Assembly (NCBI RefSeq): GCF_000155595.1
Contig: NZ_DS989904.1
Span: forward strand, 814,477-878,476
Reading direction: 5' to 3'
Length of the DNA: 64,000 nt
Source: Synechococcus sp. PCC 7335
GTDB lineage: Bacteria; Cyanobacteriota; Cyanobacteriia; Phormidesmidales; Phormidesmidaceae
In this document: positions 55,134 through 64,000 of the stretch, piece after piece
Position numbering within the stretch: the stretch's first letter is position 1
Layout of the letters: every line of letters starts with the position of its first letter
Translations under genes and position numbers: made by a program
Notes under the pieces: model-generated
What the model was told of the DNA's origin: nothing
Databases searched by the model: none
The model's input: the letters and a program-made list of their open reading frames with translations, nothing else

Positions 55134-56183
55134 TTAACGCTGCTGCATTTGATAGGCTTTAGGGCTGATTCCAAAGGTACGCCGAAAGGCCACACTAAAC
55201 GCTTCGGGGCTGGTATAGCCAACGCGCTGAGAAACACTCGCAATCGTGGCTTTAGGCAACAACAACAGCTGATGAGCCTGCTGCATTCGATAGATGTGTA
55301 AGTAACCAAATACAGTAGTTCCAAATACCTGACGAAACCCCTGCTTTAGCTTGCGGTCATTAATACCAACTTGATGAGCCAACTCCATGAGCTTTGGCGG
55401 ATTAGCGGCCTGGCTGAGCAAAATATCCCTGGCATAGAAGATTCGATCGACTTCCTCTTCTCTTAAGCCGGAAGCTAGATCAGGTGAAAGATCAGACGAC
55501 GCTGTCCGATAATGATGGTTCGACAATATTTGATCAAAATATAGACTGATCAACTCAGTGGCTTTGCCCTCAAGATATAGGCGCTGAGGTAGCCCACGAT
55601 ACGGACAGTTCAAGAGCTGTTGTACGGTCGCACTCATTACCGTAGTCATGGTGTGCGTTTGAAAGTAATCCGCTGAATCGCACTTGGCGATCGCTCTACC
55701 TAAAGGTCTCGGCAGTTGTTTCATCATCTCCCGGTCGGCCAAGCCAATGGCTTCAGGCTGAATATGCAGGTGAACCAGCAGCAGACGTTTGGCGGCATAT
55801 TCTATCGTCCGATCCGCGCTGCGTAATATTCCTAAACTTGCTTGCCCGGCCTGAAGCTGAATCGCTTGTTTAGCATTGGAACTGCGCCCCCGAATTTTCC
55901 CTTCAACGCAAAAACTCATTCCCAATGTGGTGGTACTACCCGAGGTTTTTTGGCTAACAACAGCTTTTTCTCGAAATTTTAAATCGTGAACCATTAGACT
56001 TAGCCCAGGACGCAGTTGCCAACGTTGGCTGAGGCCATCGCAAACTTGATTAGGCAACTTAGAAATTTCAGTGCAGTTAGAATCTCTTACCGACTGAACA
56101 TTATTGAGACTGTACTGTGGCGCTTCGTGCTTCAGAACCTGCAAGGATCCGCCAGTAGATTGAGCGAGATTATTTGACTGCAT
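55134..56183 (-). CDS. AraC-family regulator, PchR-like
   Basis: Protein of 349 residues. The C-terminal double HTH of the AraC/XylS family is clear: LMELAHQVGINDRKLKQGFR, QVFGTTVFGYLHIYRMQQAH and ASVSQRVGYTSPEAFSVAFR, RTFGISPKAYQ. The N-terminal ~230 residues form a sensor domain like PchR, which binds ferric siderophore and activates its uptake genes. Placed immediately upstream of the receptor gene (its start 1.36 kb before), in the same direction. A strong Fur-like box precedes it, so it is probably iron-repressed, and the direct repeat before the receptor is a good target for it. Confidence 0.85.
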   Translation of the reverse strand: MQSNNLAQSTGGSLQVLKHEAPQYSLNNVQSVRDSNCTEISKLPNQVCDGLSQRWQLRPGLSLMVHDLKFREKAVVSQKTSGSTTTLGMSFCVEGKIRGRSSNAKQAIQLQAGQASLGILRSADRTIEYAAKRLLLVHLHIQPEAIGLADREMMKQLPRPLGRAIAKCDSADYFQTHTMTTVMSATVQQLLNCPYRGLPQRLYLEGKATELISLYFDQILSNHHYRTASSDLSPDLASGLREEEVDRIFYARDILLSQAANPPKLMELAHQVGINDRKLKQGFRQVFGTTVFGYLHIYRMQQAHQLLLLPKATIASVSQRVGYTSPEAFSVAFRRTFGISPKAYQMQQR

Positions 56184-56474
56184 AAGTCAATACGAGTATT
56201 CCGCGTTATCGTTTCGTCAGCCTGTATTGTTATCGGCGAGTCTGAACTATCTCCTATTTTTTGCTGACTCGGTTGGGTAAAGTCGCTTGAGGCGACTATA
56301 CCTTTATCGATGGAAATATCATCGCTATCTCGAGAGACAGCGATACACTACATCCAACCATAAATGAGAATAAATATCAATAGAAGATGGTGAGCATAGG
56401 GACCAGCGTGAAACAGTCATTACACACTGGTCGTTTGGCCTGTTAAAGCTTTTAGACTGTGAATCGTGGGCCTA
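56184..56474. promoter_or_regulatory. AraC-gene upstream region with palindrome
   Basis: It contains the near-palindrome atcgctatctcgagagacag plus cgat (56321-56344; 10 of 11 arm pairs), the Fur-like box at 56365-56379 and a small hairpin agtcgc/gcgact (about 56281-56297). No gene. Confidence 0.45.
56365..56379. promoter_or_regulatory. Strong Fur-like box upstream of the AraC regulator
   Basis: TGAGAAT-a-AATATCA matches the 7-1-7 Fur consensus TGATAAT-N-ATTATCA at 12 of 14 fixed positions. It lies 182-196 bp upstream of the AraC gene start and about 95 bp beyond the stop of the RND gene. Confidence 0.55.
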
Positions 56475-59400
56475 CTACTTCGCGACGCCCTCATTCAAGT
56501 CAGGTAAGTTAGGTTTTGATTCACCCAGCAAGGTTCCAGAAAATTCCCCATCATCGTTCCCGCCACCGTTCCCGCTGGCATCTATTTGAGCCTTCTTATC
56601 GACGGTAAAGCCTTTGATCACGATATAGAGAACTGGAACGATGAATAGGCTGAGGAAAGTCGCCACTAGCATCCCGCCGAAAACCGCCGTGCCTAGCGAC
56701 TGGCGACTGCCCGCGCCCGCACCCGTCGCAATCACCAGCGGGAAGATACTGCTCAGCGTAGAGATCGCCGTCATTAAAATTGGTCGCATTCTCTGCTGGG
56801 CTGCTTCTAGCGCTGCTTCTGTGATAGAGCGACCCTGGCAGCGCAGCTGGTTGGCAAACTCCACAATCAGGATCGAGTTTTTACTGGCTAGGCCAATCAG
56901 CATCACCAGTCCGATTTGGCAGTAGACATCGTTGGGCAAGCCGCGGATGGTCTGAGCAATCAGCGCCCCAAATACAGCTAGCGGCACCGCAAAGAGGATG
57001 ATCACCGGATCGACATAGCTTTCGTATTGAGCAGCCAACACTAGAAAGACTAAGGCAATACCTAGTCCAAAGATAATAGGGGCTTGATTGCCGCCTTCGA
57101 TCTCTTCTAACGCGGTTCCTGACCACTCATAGCCAAAGCCGGCAGGCAGCACCTGGTCGGCAACGTTTTCCATGGCGGTAATTGCCGCACCAGAGCTAAC
57201 CCCTGGCGCTGGGGCGCCGTTGATAGCGATCGAACGGAAGAGGTTGTAGTGGTTGATGGTCTGGGCACCCGTGGTAGCGGTAGTAGAAACCAGATTGCTC
57301 ATTGGTATTAGGTTACCGGTTTGCGATCGCACATACAGGTTGTTAATATCACTTGGCGTCGATCGATACTGCTGGTCGGCTTGTACATAGACTCGGTACG
57401 TCCGGCCCTGCAAATTGAAGTCATTCACATAGCGCGATCCTAGGTTGGTCTGAAGCGTGCTGAAGATGTCGCTAATGCTGACGTTGAGGGCTTTAGCTTG
57501 GTCGCGGTTGACATCGATAGCAATCTGCGGCGTGCTAGCAGCGTAGGTACTAAAGACATTTTGCAGCTGTGGATTTTGGTTAGCAGCACCCATAATGGCG
57601 CCCATACTATTGACCAAATCATTCAGCTCAGCATTACCGCGCCTGTCTTGAAGCTGAAATTCGAAGCCACCAAAGCTACTTAGGCCTTGGATAGCCGGTG
57701 GGTTCACTGGCAGGAGACGGGCCTTGGTACTGCTCATTAACGGTCCACGCACCCGGTCGATGATTTCGAAGGCGCTGGCATCCCGCTCTCCCCAAGGATT
57801 TAGCGTAGTAAAGATAACGCCGCTGTTGGCAGTATTACCACTAAAACCAAAGCCGCCAACTGCGAAGGTCGCTCTCACCTCTGGCTGAGCGAGCAGAATT
57901 TCTTCGGCTTCTGCCATGACTTCGCTGGTGTAGTTGAGCGAAACGCCCTCTGGGCCGCCAATAATGGTAATGAAGTAACCTTGGTCTTCATCTGGCAAGA
58001 ACGCCGAAGGGACAGTGGTATACAGCCATGCAGTCAGGACCAGTGAGGCGACAAAGGCAGCAATCACAACGGGCTTAAACTTGGTCAGCTTTTGTAGGGC
58101 GTTGCCGTAGCGATCACGTAGCCAATCGAGCGCATCGTTAAACGGGTTAAACAGCTTGGCTCGCCAGCCAGTCGGCTCTGATCTTGTGCGGAACAGTAGG
58201 CCAGAAAGCGTTGGGGTAAGGGTTAGTGCATTGAACGTGGAAATGGCGATCGCAAAGGCAATCGTCAGCGCAAACTGTCGGTACAGCGCGCCGGTTGTGC
58301 CTGGGAAGAAAGCAACCGGCACAAAAACCGCCATCAGCACTAGCGAAGTCGCAATCACCGCGCCCGTCAGCTCTCTCATCGCCTCGATTGCCGCCTCAAC
58401 CGGATTCAACCCGCGCTGATTAATCTTCGCGCTAATGTCTTCAACCACAACGATGGCATCGTCGACCACCATCCCGGTTGCTAACGTCAAGCCAAACAGC
58501 GTCAGGCTATTAATCGAAAAGCCAAACAGCTTCACGATTGCAAACGTCGCTACTAGAGAGACTGGAATAGTAATCGCTGGGACCACCGTCGTTCGCCAGT
58601 CCTGCAAGAAGATATAGATCACTAGTACGACCAGCCCAACGGCCTGAATCAGTGTCCACAGGACGCTTAGTAAAGACTGCTCTACGAACTCAGTCGTATC
58701 AAACCCAATGCCGTACTCCATCCCCGGCGGAAAGTCTGATGCTAGCTCGGCCATTCGCGCCTTCACACCTTGGGCTACCGCGAGGGCATTACTTCCTGGG
58801 AGCTGAAAGATACCTAGACCAATCGCTTCTTGCCCACGGAAGCGCAAGAACGAACTGTAGCGCTCGGCTCCGAGTTCTGCTCTACCGACATCTCGCAGCC
58901 GAATCAATTGGCCCGCCTCACCCGTTTGCAGCACCAGATCCTCAAATTCTTCTGGTGTTCGCAATCGACTTTCAGCTCGCAGGTCAATTTGAAAGTCTTG
59001 ATCGCTAGCGACAGGCGGTTGACCAATTTGACCGGCGCCGACCTGAATGTTTTGCTCTTGCAGGGCCAAGACTACATCATCCGCCGTTAAGCCTCGCCCT
59101 GCTAATTCTTGTGGATCGAGCCAGATCCGCATAGCATAGGTGCGCTCACCAAAGATCACAACGTTACCCACACCTGGCACCCTCTGTAGCGCATCTGCGA
59201 CGTACAGATCGGCGTAGTTACTTAAGAACGTGTCGTCGTACTGGTCGTCTTCGGTGTACAAGCTCATTGCCAGCAGAATATTGCTGGTCTCTTTAGAGAC
59301 GGTTACGCCTGTTTGATTAACAGTCTCTGGAAGCTGGGGTTCTGCAAGAGAGACTCGGTTTTGGACATCGACAGCAGCGATATCTTTATCGCGAGTTGAA

Positions 59401-59687
59401 TCAAAGGTAACGACGATGTTGCTAATACCGTCATTACTGCTATTAGAGGTCATGTATCGCATGCCCTCTACACCATTGATCTGTCGTTCAATGATGGAAG
59501 TTACCCCCCGTTCAACGGTTTCTGCATCTGCGCCGATGTAGTTCGCAGTGACATTGACCTGCGTCGGACTGATATCCGGGTACTGGGCAATGGGCAAGGT
59601 GGGAATACTGACCGCCCCCGCTAATAGCAAAATTAAGGCACAGACAGTAGCGAATACGGGCCGCTTAATAAAGTAGTTGACGAACAT
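56475..59687 (-). CDS. RND efflux pump, HAE1 family (AcrB-like)
   Basis: Protein of 1070 residues, the normal RND length, with a start helix MFVNYFIKRPVFATVCALIL. The transmembrane proton relay is present: GMVVDDAIVVVEDISAKINQ (Asp pair of TM4) and IGLASKNSILIVEFANQL (Lys of TM10). Porter loops are usual (TVSKETSNILLAMSLYTEDD, TAMENVADQVLPAGFGYEWS). It pumps small amphipathic molecules to an outer-membrane channel (TolC-like, not in this window). The MFP gene is 62 bp upstream in the same operon. Its position after the siderophore regulator allows siderophore export, but drug efflux is equally likely. Confidence 0.92.
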   Translation of the reverse strand: MFVNYFIKRPVFATVCALILLLAGAVSIPTLPIAQYPDISPTQVNVTANYIGADAETVERGVTSIIERQINGVEGMRYMTSNSSNDGISNIVVTFDSTRDKDIAAVDVQNRVSLAEPQLPETVNQTGVTVSKETSNILLAMSLYTEDDQYDDTFLSNYADLYVADALQRVPGVGNVVIFGERTYAMRIWLDPQELAGRGLTADDVVLALQEQNIQVGAGQIGQPPVASDQDFQIDLRAESRLRTPEEFEDLVLQTGEAGQLIRLRDVGRAELGAERYSSFLRFRGQEAIGLGIFQLPGSNALAVAQGVKARMAELASDFPPGMEYGIGFDTTEFVEQSLLSVLWTLIQAVGLVVLVIYIFLQDWRTTVVPAITIPVSLVATFAIVKLFGFSINSLTLFGLTLATGMVVDDAIVVVEDISAKINQRGLNPVEAAIEAMRELTGAVIATSLVLMAVFVPVAFFPGTTGALYRQFALTIAFAIAISTFNALTLTPTLSGLLFRTRSEPTGWRAKLFNPFNDALDWLRDRYGNALQKLTKFKPVVIAAFVASLVLTAWLYTTVPSAFLPDEDQGYFITIIGGPEGVSLNYTSEVMAEAEEILLAQPEVRATFAVGGFGFSGNTANSGVIFTTLNPWGERDASAFEIIDRVRGPLMSSTKARLLPVNPPAIQGLSSFGGFEFQLQDRRGNAELNDLVNSMGAIMGAANQNPQLQNVFSTYAASTPQIAIDVNRDQAKALNVSISDIFSTLQTNLGSRYVNDFNLQGRTYRVYVQADQQYRSTPSDINNLYVRSQTGNLIPMSNLVSTTATTGAQTINHYNLFRSIAINGAPAPGVSSGAAITAMENVADQVLPAGFGYEWSGTALEEIEGGNQAPIIFGLGIALVFLVLAAQYESYVDPVIILFAVPLAVFGALIAQTIRGLPNDVYCQIGLVMLIGLASKNSILIVEFANQLRCQGRSITEAALEAAQQRMRPILMTAISTLSSIFPLVIATGAGAGSRQSLGTAVFGGMLVATFLSLFIVPVLYIVIKGFTVDKKAQIDASGNGGGNDDGEFSGTLLGESKPNLPDLNEGVAK

Positions 59688-59749
59688 GAAAACGCCGAGG
59701 AGAGGAGAGGAAAAAAGCTAATACGCCAAGCAGATTGTAAAGCCGGGCC

Positions 59750-61108
59750 TTAACCCTCCGGCGGACTGCTACCACCGCTAGTGTCGATAGGCACGCCGTC
59801 ACGAAGGTTCAATATGCCTTCTGTGATAATGGTGTCGCCGGCTTCTAGGCCTTCTAGCACCTGATATTCGTTGCCCTGCAGGCTGCCTAGCTCTACGGGC
59901 ATCAGCTTTGCTACGGTAGGTGGGGGACCATCTGCTTGCCCTCCGGCTTGTCCAGGCGGTGGACCGCTATCCTCGCCTTCTTCAGGAGGATCGGGTTCAC
60001 CTGGAACAAACACAAAAGTCTCCCCGCCCAATCTCGTGATGGCAGTGGAAGGGATCAAGATACCTGGACGCTCATCCCAAATGACCCGAACCTCTAGGCG
60101 CTGATCGTCTTGAAGCGGCTGACGCGGGGTGGAAAATCGGGCCTCGGCGAGAACGGTTTGAGTATCGGTATCAGTAGTCGGCGAAATGAAGTTAATCGCA
60201 CCCGTTGCAATAGTATCGTCACTGCCAAACAAGCTCAGTTCGACTGGCAGTCCTGTTCGCAGCCGATCTGCTTCGTTGATCGGAATCGCGATTTCCAAAT
60301 CAAGATCTTGATTTTGAGTGATGGTTGCTAACTGGTCACCCGCTTGTACATAGTCACCTAAGTTCACAGGGATATCGCCAACGATGCCTGCTATTGGGGC
60401 AGTAACTGTCTTGTCTAAAAGATCTTGCTGGGTTGCTGCGGCGTTAGCGTTAGCTTGTTCGAGGGTGGCTTCTGCTCCTGTCAGACTCGCTTCTAGAGCG
60501 GCGATTTCTTCTCTAGACGAGGCTAGGGCGGACTCAGCAACGGTACGATCGCGAACCACTTCATCTAATTGATTCTGGGGCAATGCGCCTTGTGCCACTA
60601 GCGCCGCTGTCCGATCATAGTCGTTATTCCGTAGCTCTAAATCCGCGAGCAGCTCGGTTTGCCTAGCTCTAGCCGCACGCAATTGAGCCCTAGCCGTATC
60701 GCGACTAGAGCGGGCAGCACTCACGCTTGCTAGCGCCGCATTGTAGTCAGATTGCGATCGCTGCGAGCTTAGCTGCATAATCGGTGCACCTGCCGCAACA
60801 GTATTACCCGAATCCACAAAAATTTGGACGATACGACCGTCTGCTTCTGGCTGCAAACTAACGCCAGCTTGAGCATCTAGGATACCGACGAACTCAGCGC
60901 TGTCTTGCAAAGACTCTGATTCTAACCGCTCTACTTCGACAGCAACCGGGGGCGGCCCTTGCATCCCTGGGTTTCCTCTACTCGCAAAAACACGCCAGAA
61001 CAAAAAGCCCAGTCCGCCTGCTAATAGCAGGAGGCCTAGCCAGGCAATCCATTTACGAGACGGTCGCCGTTTAAGAGAGCCGATCACAGAATCAGAAGTG
61101 GTCGCCAT
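59750..61108 (-). CDS. Membrane fusion protein (HlyD/AcrA-like) of RND pump
   Basis: Protein of 452 residues from the ATG at 61108 (MATTSDSVIGSLKRRPSRKW); an upstream extension to 61252 is less likely. One N-terminal membrane helix (AWLGLLLLAGGLGFLFWRVF). Lipoyl half-domains (VGILDAQAGVSLQPEADGRI, TVTAPIAGIVGDIPVNLGDY), a long coiled-coil hairpin with Ala/Arg/Gln repeats (about 130-235), and a beta-barrel domain (PVELSLFGSDDTIATGAINF). A Pro/Glu/Gly-rich insert (about 375-400) is unusual. It bridges the pump to an outer channel. First gene of the two-gene operon. Confidence 0.9.
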   Translation of the reverse strand: MATTSDSVIGSLKRRPSRKWIAWLGLLLLAGGLGFLFWRVFASRGNPGMQGPPPVAVEVERLESESLQDSAEFVGILDAQAGVSLQPEADGRIVQIFVDSGNTVAAGAPIMQLSSQRSQSDYNAALASVSAARSSRDTARAQLRAARARQTELLADLELRNNDYDRTAALVAQGALPQNQLDEVVRDRTVAESALASSREEIAALEASLTGAEATLEQANANAAATQQDLLDKTVTAPIAGIVGDIPVNLGDYVQAGDQLATITQNQDLDLEIAIPINEADRLRTGLPVELSLFGSDDTIATGAINFISPTTDTDTQTVLAEARFSTPRQPLQDDQRLEVRVIWDERPGILIPSTAITRLGGETFVFVPGEPDPPEEGEDSGPPPGQAGGQADGPPPTVAKLMPVELGSLQGNEYQVLEGLEAGDTIITEGILNLRDGVPIDTSGGSSPPEG

Positions 61109-61253
61109 TATGGAATGCCTGAGAAGTTTTCGTGCTAGGGGCCTTATGTGAGTATATCTAAACTGGTCGGTTTGGTTTAGTTTTATTGAAAGGAAAACGC
61201 TAGCGAATGGTCGCTCTACCTGTGTGGCTCTAGAATCTCGGTGACGCTGCAAT

Positions 61254-61289
61254 TGTGGATAGCTCTAATACTTGATGCATCTATCCACA
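61254..61289. promoter_or_regulatory. Inverted repeat upstream of the efflux operon
   Basis: TGTGGATAG (61254-61262) and CTATCCACA (61281-61289) are exact inverted copies 18 bp apart. They lie 146-181 bp upstream of the MFP start, where a TetR/MarR-type repressor site or promoter hairpin could be. Each half also resembles TTATCCACA in 8 of 9, so chance DnaA-box likeness is noted. Confidence 0.4.
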
Positions 61290-61416
61290 GTCAGACTAGC
61301 GCAAGACCTAATCAGCTGGGTGAGATGAGTTCTGTAACGATCAACGCTTAATTCTAGCAAGCGCTATTGATAGCGTTTATACTTCGAAATACCTTGCGAA
61401 GGTTACTATATCTGGT

Positions 61417-61473
61417 GGGGGAATCGGTCATCTATCAATGGGGAATCGGTCGATAGGGAATCAGTTAGGGAAT
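61417..61473. repeat. GGGAAT tandem-like repeats before dnaE
   Basis: ggggaatcggtc occurs at 61417-61428 and 61440-61451, then gggaatcagt at 61456-61465 and gggaat at 61468-61473. The last three have a period near 12-16. They lie about 170-225 bp upstream of dnaE. The rest of 61109-61641 has no gene. Confidence 0.6.
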
Positions 61474-61641
61474 AAATACTTTTCGCGTCCATCAGCTCTA
61501 CTTTTAATGGATTTTAATGAGAGTTTAATGAGATAGTTAGCAGTAGGGTAGTAGGTTTGTACTTTACATCTAGTACTTCATTGACTGACTACTCGTCTGA
61601 GTATTCGATCCACAGCGTCCTCGTCTTTTGGAGAAGTTGGT

Positions 61642-64000
61642 ATGTCTTTTGTTGGTTTGCACATTCATAGCGACTACAGCCTGCTAGACGGTGCTAGCCA
61701 TATTGATCCGTTAGTCGACAGAGCGCTAGAGTTGGGGATGGATGCGATCGCTCTAACAGACCATGGCGTCATGTACGGTGCGATTGAGCTGCTAAAGGTA
61801 TGCCGCAAAAAAGGCATTAAGCCAATAATCGGCAACGAGATGTACGTGATCAACGGTGACATCACCAAGCAAGAAAAGCGGCCAAAATATCACCAGCTCG
61901 TCCTCGCCAAGAACGACATCGGCTACAAAAATTTAGTCAAGCTCACTACCGTTTCTCACTTAGAAGGTGTTCAGGGCAAGGGGCTTTTTTCCCGCCCCTG
62001 TATTAACAAAGATTTGTTAGAGCAGTATCACGAAGGGCTAATTATCACTAGCGCCTGCTTAGGGGGAGAAATTCCCCAAGCCATTCTTAAAAAGCGGCTA
62101 GATGTCGCTCGTAGAGTTGCCCAGTGGTATAAAGATTTGCTCGGCGATGATTTCTACTTAGAAATTCAAGATCACGGTTCACCAGAAGATCGAATCGTGA
62201 ATGTAGAGATTGTTCGAATTGCTCAAGAACTCGACATTAAAATTGTTGCTACTAACGATTCTCACTTTATTTCTTGTGTTGATGTAGAAGCCCATGACGC
62301 GCTGCTGTGCATTCAAACTGGCAAGCTGATTTCAGAAGATAAGAGACTACGCTACAGCGGTACGGAATATCTGAAGTCAGAAGCAGAGATGCGCCGCTTA
62401 TTTCGTGACCACATAGCGCCTGAGATCATTGAAGATGCGGTCTCAAGAACTCAAGAGGTAGCTGACAAAGTTGAAGAATACAACATCCTGGGAAATCCTC
62501 AGATTCCTAATTTCCCAATTCCAGAGGGTCATACCAAAGAAAGCTACATGGAAAAGGTGGCTTGGGATGGCTTGCTAGAACGGATGCGTCTAAGCAACCG
62601 AGAGGCGCTGACAGATGAGTATCGTGATCGCATGGCCTACGAAGTCGCAATGATGCACCAAATGGGCTTTGCCACTTACTTTCTGGTCGTATGGGACTAT
62701 ATCAAATTTGCACGTGATCACAACATCTCAGTCGGACCGGGGCGCGGTTCGGCCGCAGGTTCACTCGTTGCTTACGCCATGGGCATCACCAACATCGACC
62801 CGGTTCATCATGGACTGTTGTTTGAGCGGTTCTTAAACCCCGAGCGTAAATCCATGCCGGATGTTGATACAGATTTCTGTATCGAAAAGCGTGAAAAAGT
62901 GATCGAATACGTCACCGAAAAATACGGCACCGACCACGTTGCCCAAATCATCACCTTCAACCGCATGACCTCCAAGGCGGTGCTCAAAGACGTGGCCCGC
63001 GTGCTCGATATCCCTTACAACGAGTCCGACAAACTCGCCAAGCTCATTCCTGTTTCACGCGGAAAGCCAACCAAGCTCAACGTCATGATTTCCGATAAAA
63101 CGCCCGATGCGACGTTCAAGGAAAAGTACGATAGCGGCGAACTGATCCCTGGAACTAACGTTACCTTTCAGCGCTGGATTGATACAGCCATCACGATCGA
63201 AGGGACCAACAAGACCTTTGGGATGCACGCCGCCGGTGTGGTGATCTCCGAGCATCCCCTAGATACCATTGTGCCTTTGCAACGCAACAACGATGGCTCT
63301 GTAATTACGCAGTACTACATGGAAGATGTAGAGGCAATCGGTCTGCTGAAGATGGATTTCTTGGGTCTCCGGAACCTGACCATGATTCAAAAGGCGGTGG
63401 ATCATATTGAATCAAGGCACAATATCGAAATCGATCTAGATGCGCTACCGCTAGACGATCCAAAGACCTACGAACTGCTCGCAGGTGGAGAACTCGCAGG
63501 CGTATTTCAGCTAGAATCTTCCGGAATGCGACAGATTGTCAAAGAGCTAAAACCCTCAGGCCTAGAAGATATCTCTTCTGTGCTAGCGCTTTATCGGCCT
63601 GGTCCACTAGACGCGGGGCTAATTCCTAAATTCATCGATCGTAAGCACGGCCGAGAAAAGATCGACTATGCTCACAAGATTCTAGAGCCGATCCTAAGAG
63701 AGACTTACGGCATCATGGTCTATCAAGAACAGATCATGAAAATTGCTCAAGACCTTGCCGGATACTCGCTAGGGCGAGCCGATCTGTTGCGTAGGGCGAT
63801 GGGTAAAAAGAAAATAAAAGAGATGGAGCTGCACCGGGAGGAATTCATTGAAGGAGCGAGGAAAAATGAGTTTCCCCGGAAGAACGCCAACGATCTGTTC
63901 GATCAGATGGTGCTGTTCGCAGAGTATTGTTTCAACAAGTCTCACTCTACGGCTTACGGATTTGTTACGTTTCAAACCGCCTATTTGAAGGCAAATTATC
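61642..64000 (+). CDS. dnaE: DNA polymerase III alpha subunit (3' end outside window)
   Basis: An open frame of 786 codons to the window end. The start at 61642 has GGAG about 10 bases ahead. The PHP domain opens [20 protein letters not shown] with [10 protein letters not shown]. The polymerase core shows [38 protein letters not shown] (catalytic Asp pair) and [16 protein letters not shown]. At residue 763 the sequence [17 protein letters not shown] runs without interruption; this is the site where many cyanobacteria carry the DnaE split intein, so intein and gene break are absent here. It is the replicative polymerase. The C-terminal part is not in the window. Confidence 0.97.
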   Translation, partial: MSFVGLHIHSDYSLLDGASHIDPLVDRALELGMDAIALTDHGVMYGAIELLKVCRKKGIKPIIGNEMYVINGDITKQEKRPKYHQLVLAKNDIGYKNLVKLTTVSHLEGVQGKGLFSRPCINKDLLEQYHEGLIITSACLGGEIPQAILKKRLDVARRVAQWYKDLLGDDFYLEIQDHGSPEDRIVNVEIVRIAQELDIKIVATNDSHFISCVDVEAHDALLCIQTGKLISEDKRLRYSGTEYLKSEAEMRRLFRDHIAPEIIEDAVSRTQEVADKVEEYNILGNPQIPNFPIPEGHTKESYMEKVAWDGLLERMRLSNREALTDEYRDRMAYEVAMMHQMGFATYFLVVWDYIKFARDHNISVGPGRGSAAGSLVAYAMGITNIDPVHHGLLFERFLNPERKSMPDVDTDFCIEKREKVIEYVTEKYGTDHVAQIITFNRMTSKAVLKDVARVLDIPYNESDKLAKLIPVSRGKPTKLNVMISDKTPDATFKEKYDSGELIPGTNVTFQRWIDTAITIEGTNKTFGMHAAGVVISEHPLDTIVPLQRNNDGSVITQYYMEDVEAIGLLKMDFLGLRNLTMIQKAVDHIESRHNIEIDLDALPLDDPKTYELLAGGELAGVFQLESSGMRQIVKELKPSGLEDISSVLALYRPGPLDAGLIPKFIDRKHGREKIDYAHKILEPILRETYGIMVYQEQIMKIAQDLAGYSLGRADLLRRAMGKKKIKEMELHREEFIEGARKNEFPRKNANDLFDQMVLFAEYCFNKSHSTAYGFVTFQTAYLKANY

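Noticed and set aside
61254-61289. Reading the inverted TATCCACA pair as DnaA boxes of an origin
   Set aside because: Each half is one base off the consensus and lies in an efflux promoter region; operator symmetry is a better explanation.

Overview
The window is chromosomal DNA from a cyanobacterium. Evidence: frequent GCGATCGC (HIP1) octamers, a split orange-carotenoid-protein pair (CTDH plus HCP), a D27-like carotenoid isomerase, an AMIN-domain TonB receptor and a cyanobacterial-type dnaE. Several conserved hypothetical proteins are of cyanobacterial type. Species cannot be fixed from sequence reading alone; a filamentous or Leptolyngbya-like lineage is only a guess. Functional calls come from motif recognition, not database searches.

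Layout. 1-2 kb: end of a GldG/DUF4340 membrane module. 2.1-4.6 kb: decayed DNA (frameshifted DUF697 GTPase, dead vapBC-like toxin-antitoxin, imperfect palindrome). 4.6-14.6 kb: core genes (SPL-like radical SAM protein, TMEM14, DUF815 ATPase, CTDH, HCP, SDR, recJ, DUF4349 lipoprotein), with a small DnaA-box cluster after recJ. 15.0-27.9 kb: a 12.9-kb genomic island bounded by a 52-bp direct repeat. The right copy is the 3' part of an intact tRNA-Arg(UCU) gene and the left copy is a tRNA fragment. The island carries TA-like pairs, helicase and relaxase remnants, an integrase stub beside the tRNA, and a type III restriction-modification locus. In that locus mod has lost its catalytic centre to an HNH gene and res is frameshifted ahead of its nuclease domain. 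28-40 kb: conserved cyanobacterial genes, an outer-membrane-like protein with an in-frame stop, and a probable metal-handling trio (His-rich lipoprotein, SafE/ferric-reductase fusion, exported anchored protein).

40.1-56.4 kb: a unidirectional catecholate siderophore locus on the minus strand. In transcription order it holds an AraC/PchR-like regulator, an AMIN-TonB receptor, an MFS transporter, a DUF2470 protein, entA, entC, entE, entB, a one-module NRPS (C-A-T-TE) and a methyltransferase. Fur-like boxes lie before the regulator and the receptor, and a 22-bp direct repeat suited to an AraC activator lies before the receptor. EntC/B/A should make 2,3-dihydroxybenzoate (DHB), EntE should load it on the EntB carrier domain, and the NRPS should join it to an amino acid. 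The NRPS adenylation code reads D-A-E-D-I-G-T-V-V-K, which looks like a lysine-type code and not the serine code of EntF. The product is therefore probably a DHB-lysine compound (azotochelin- or myxochelin-like) and not enterobactin. This is the strongest candidate for a little-described system here.

56.5-61.1 kb: an RND efflux pump and its adaptor. 61.6-64.0 kb: the 5' part of dnaE, which reads straight through the site where many cyanobacterial dnaE genes are broken by a split intein.
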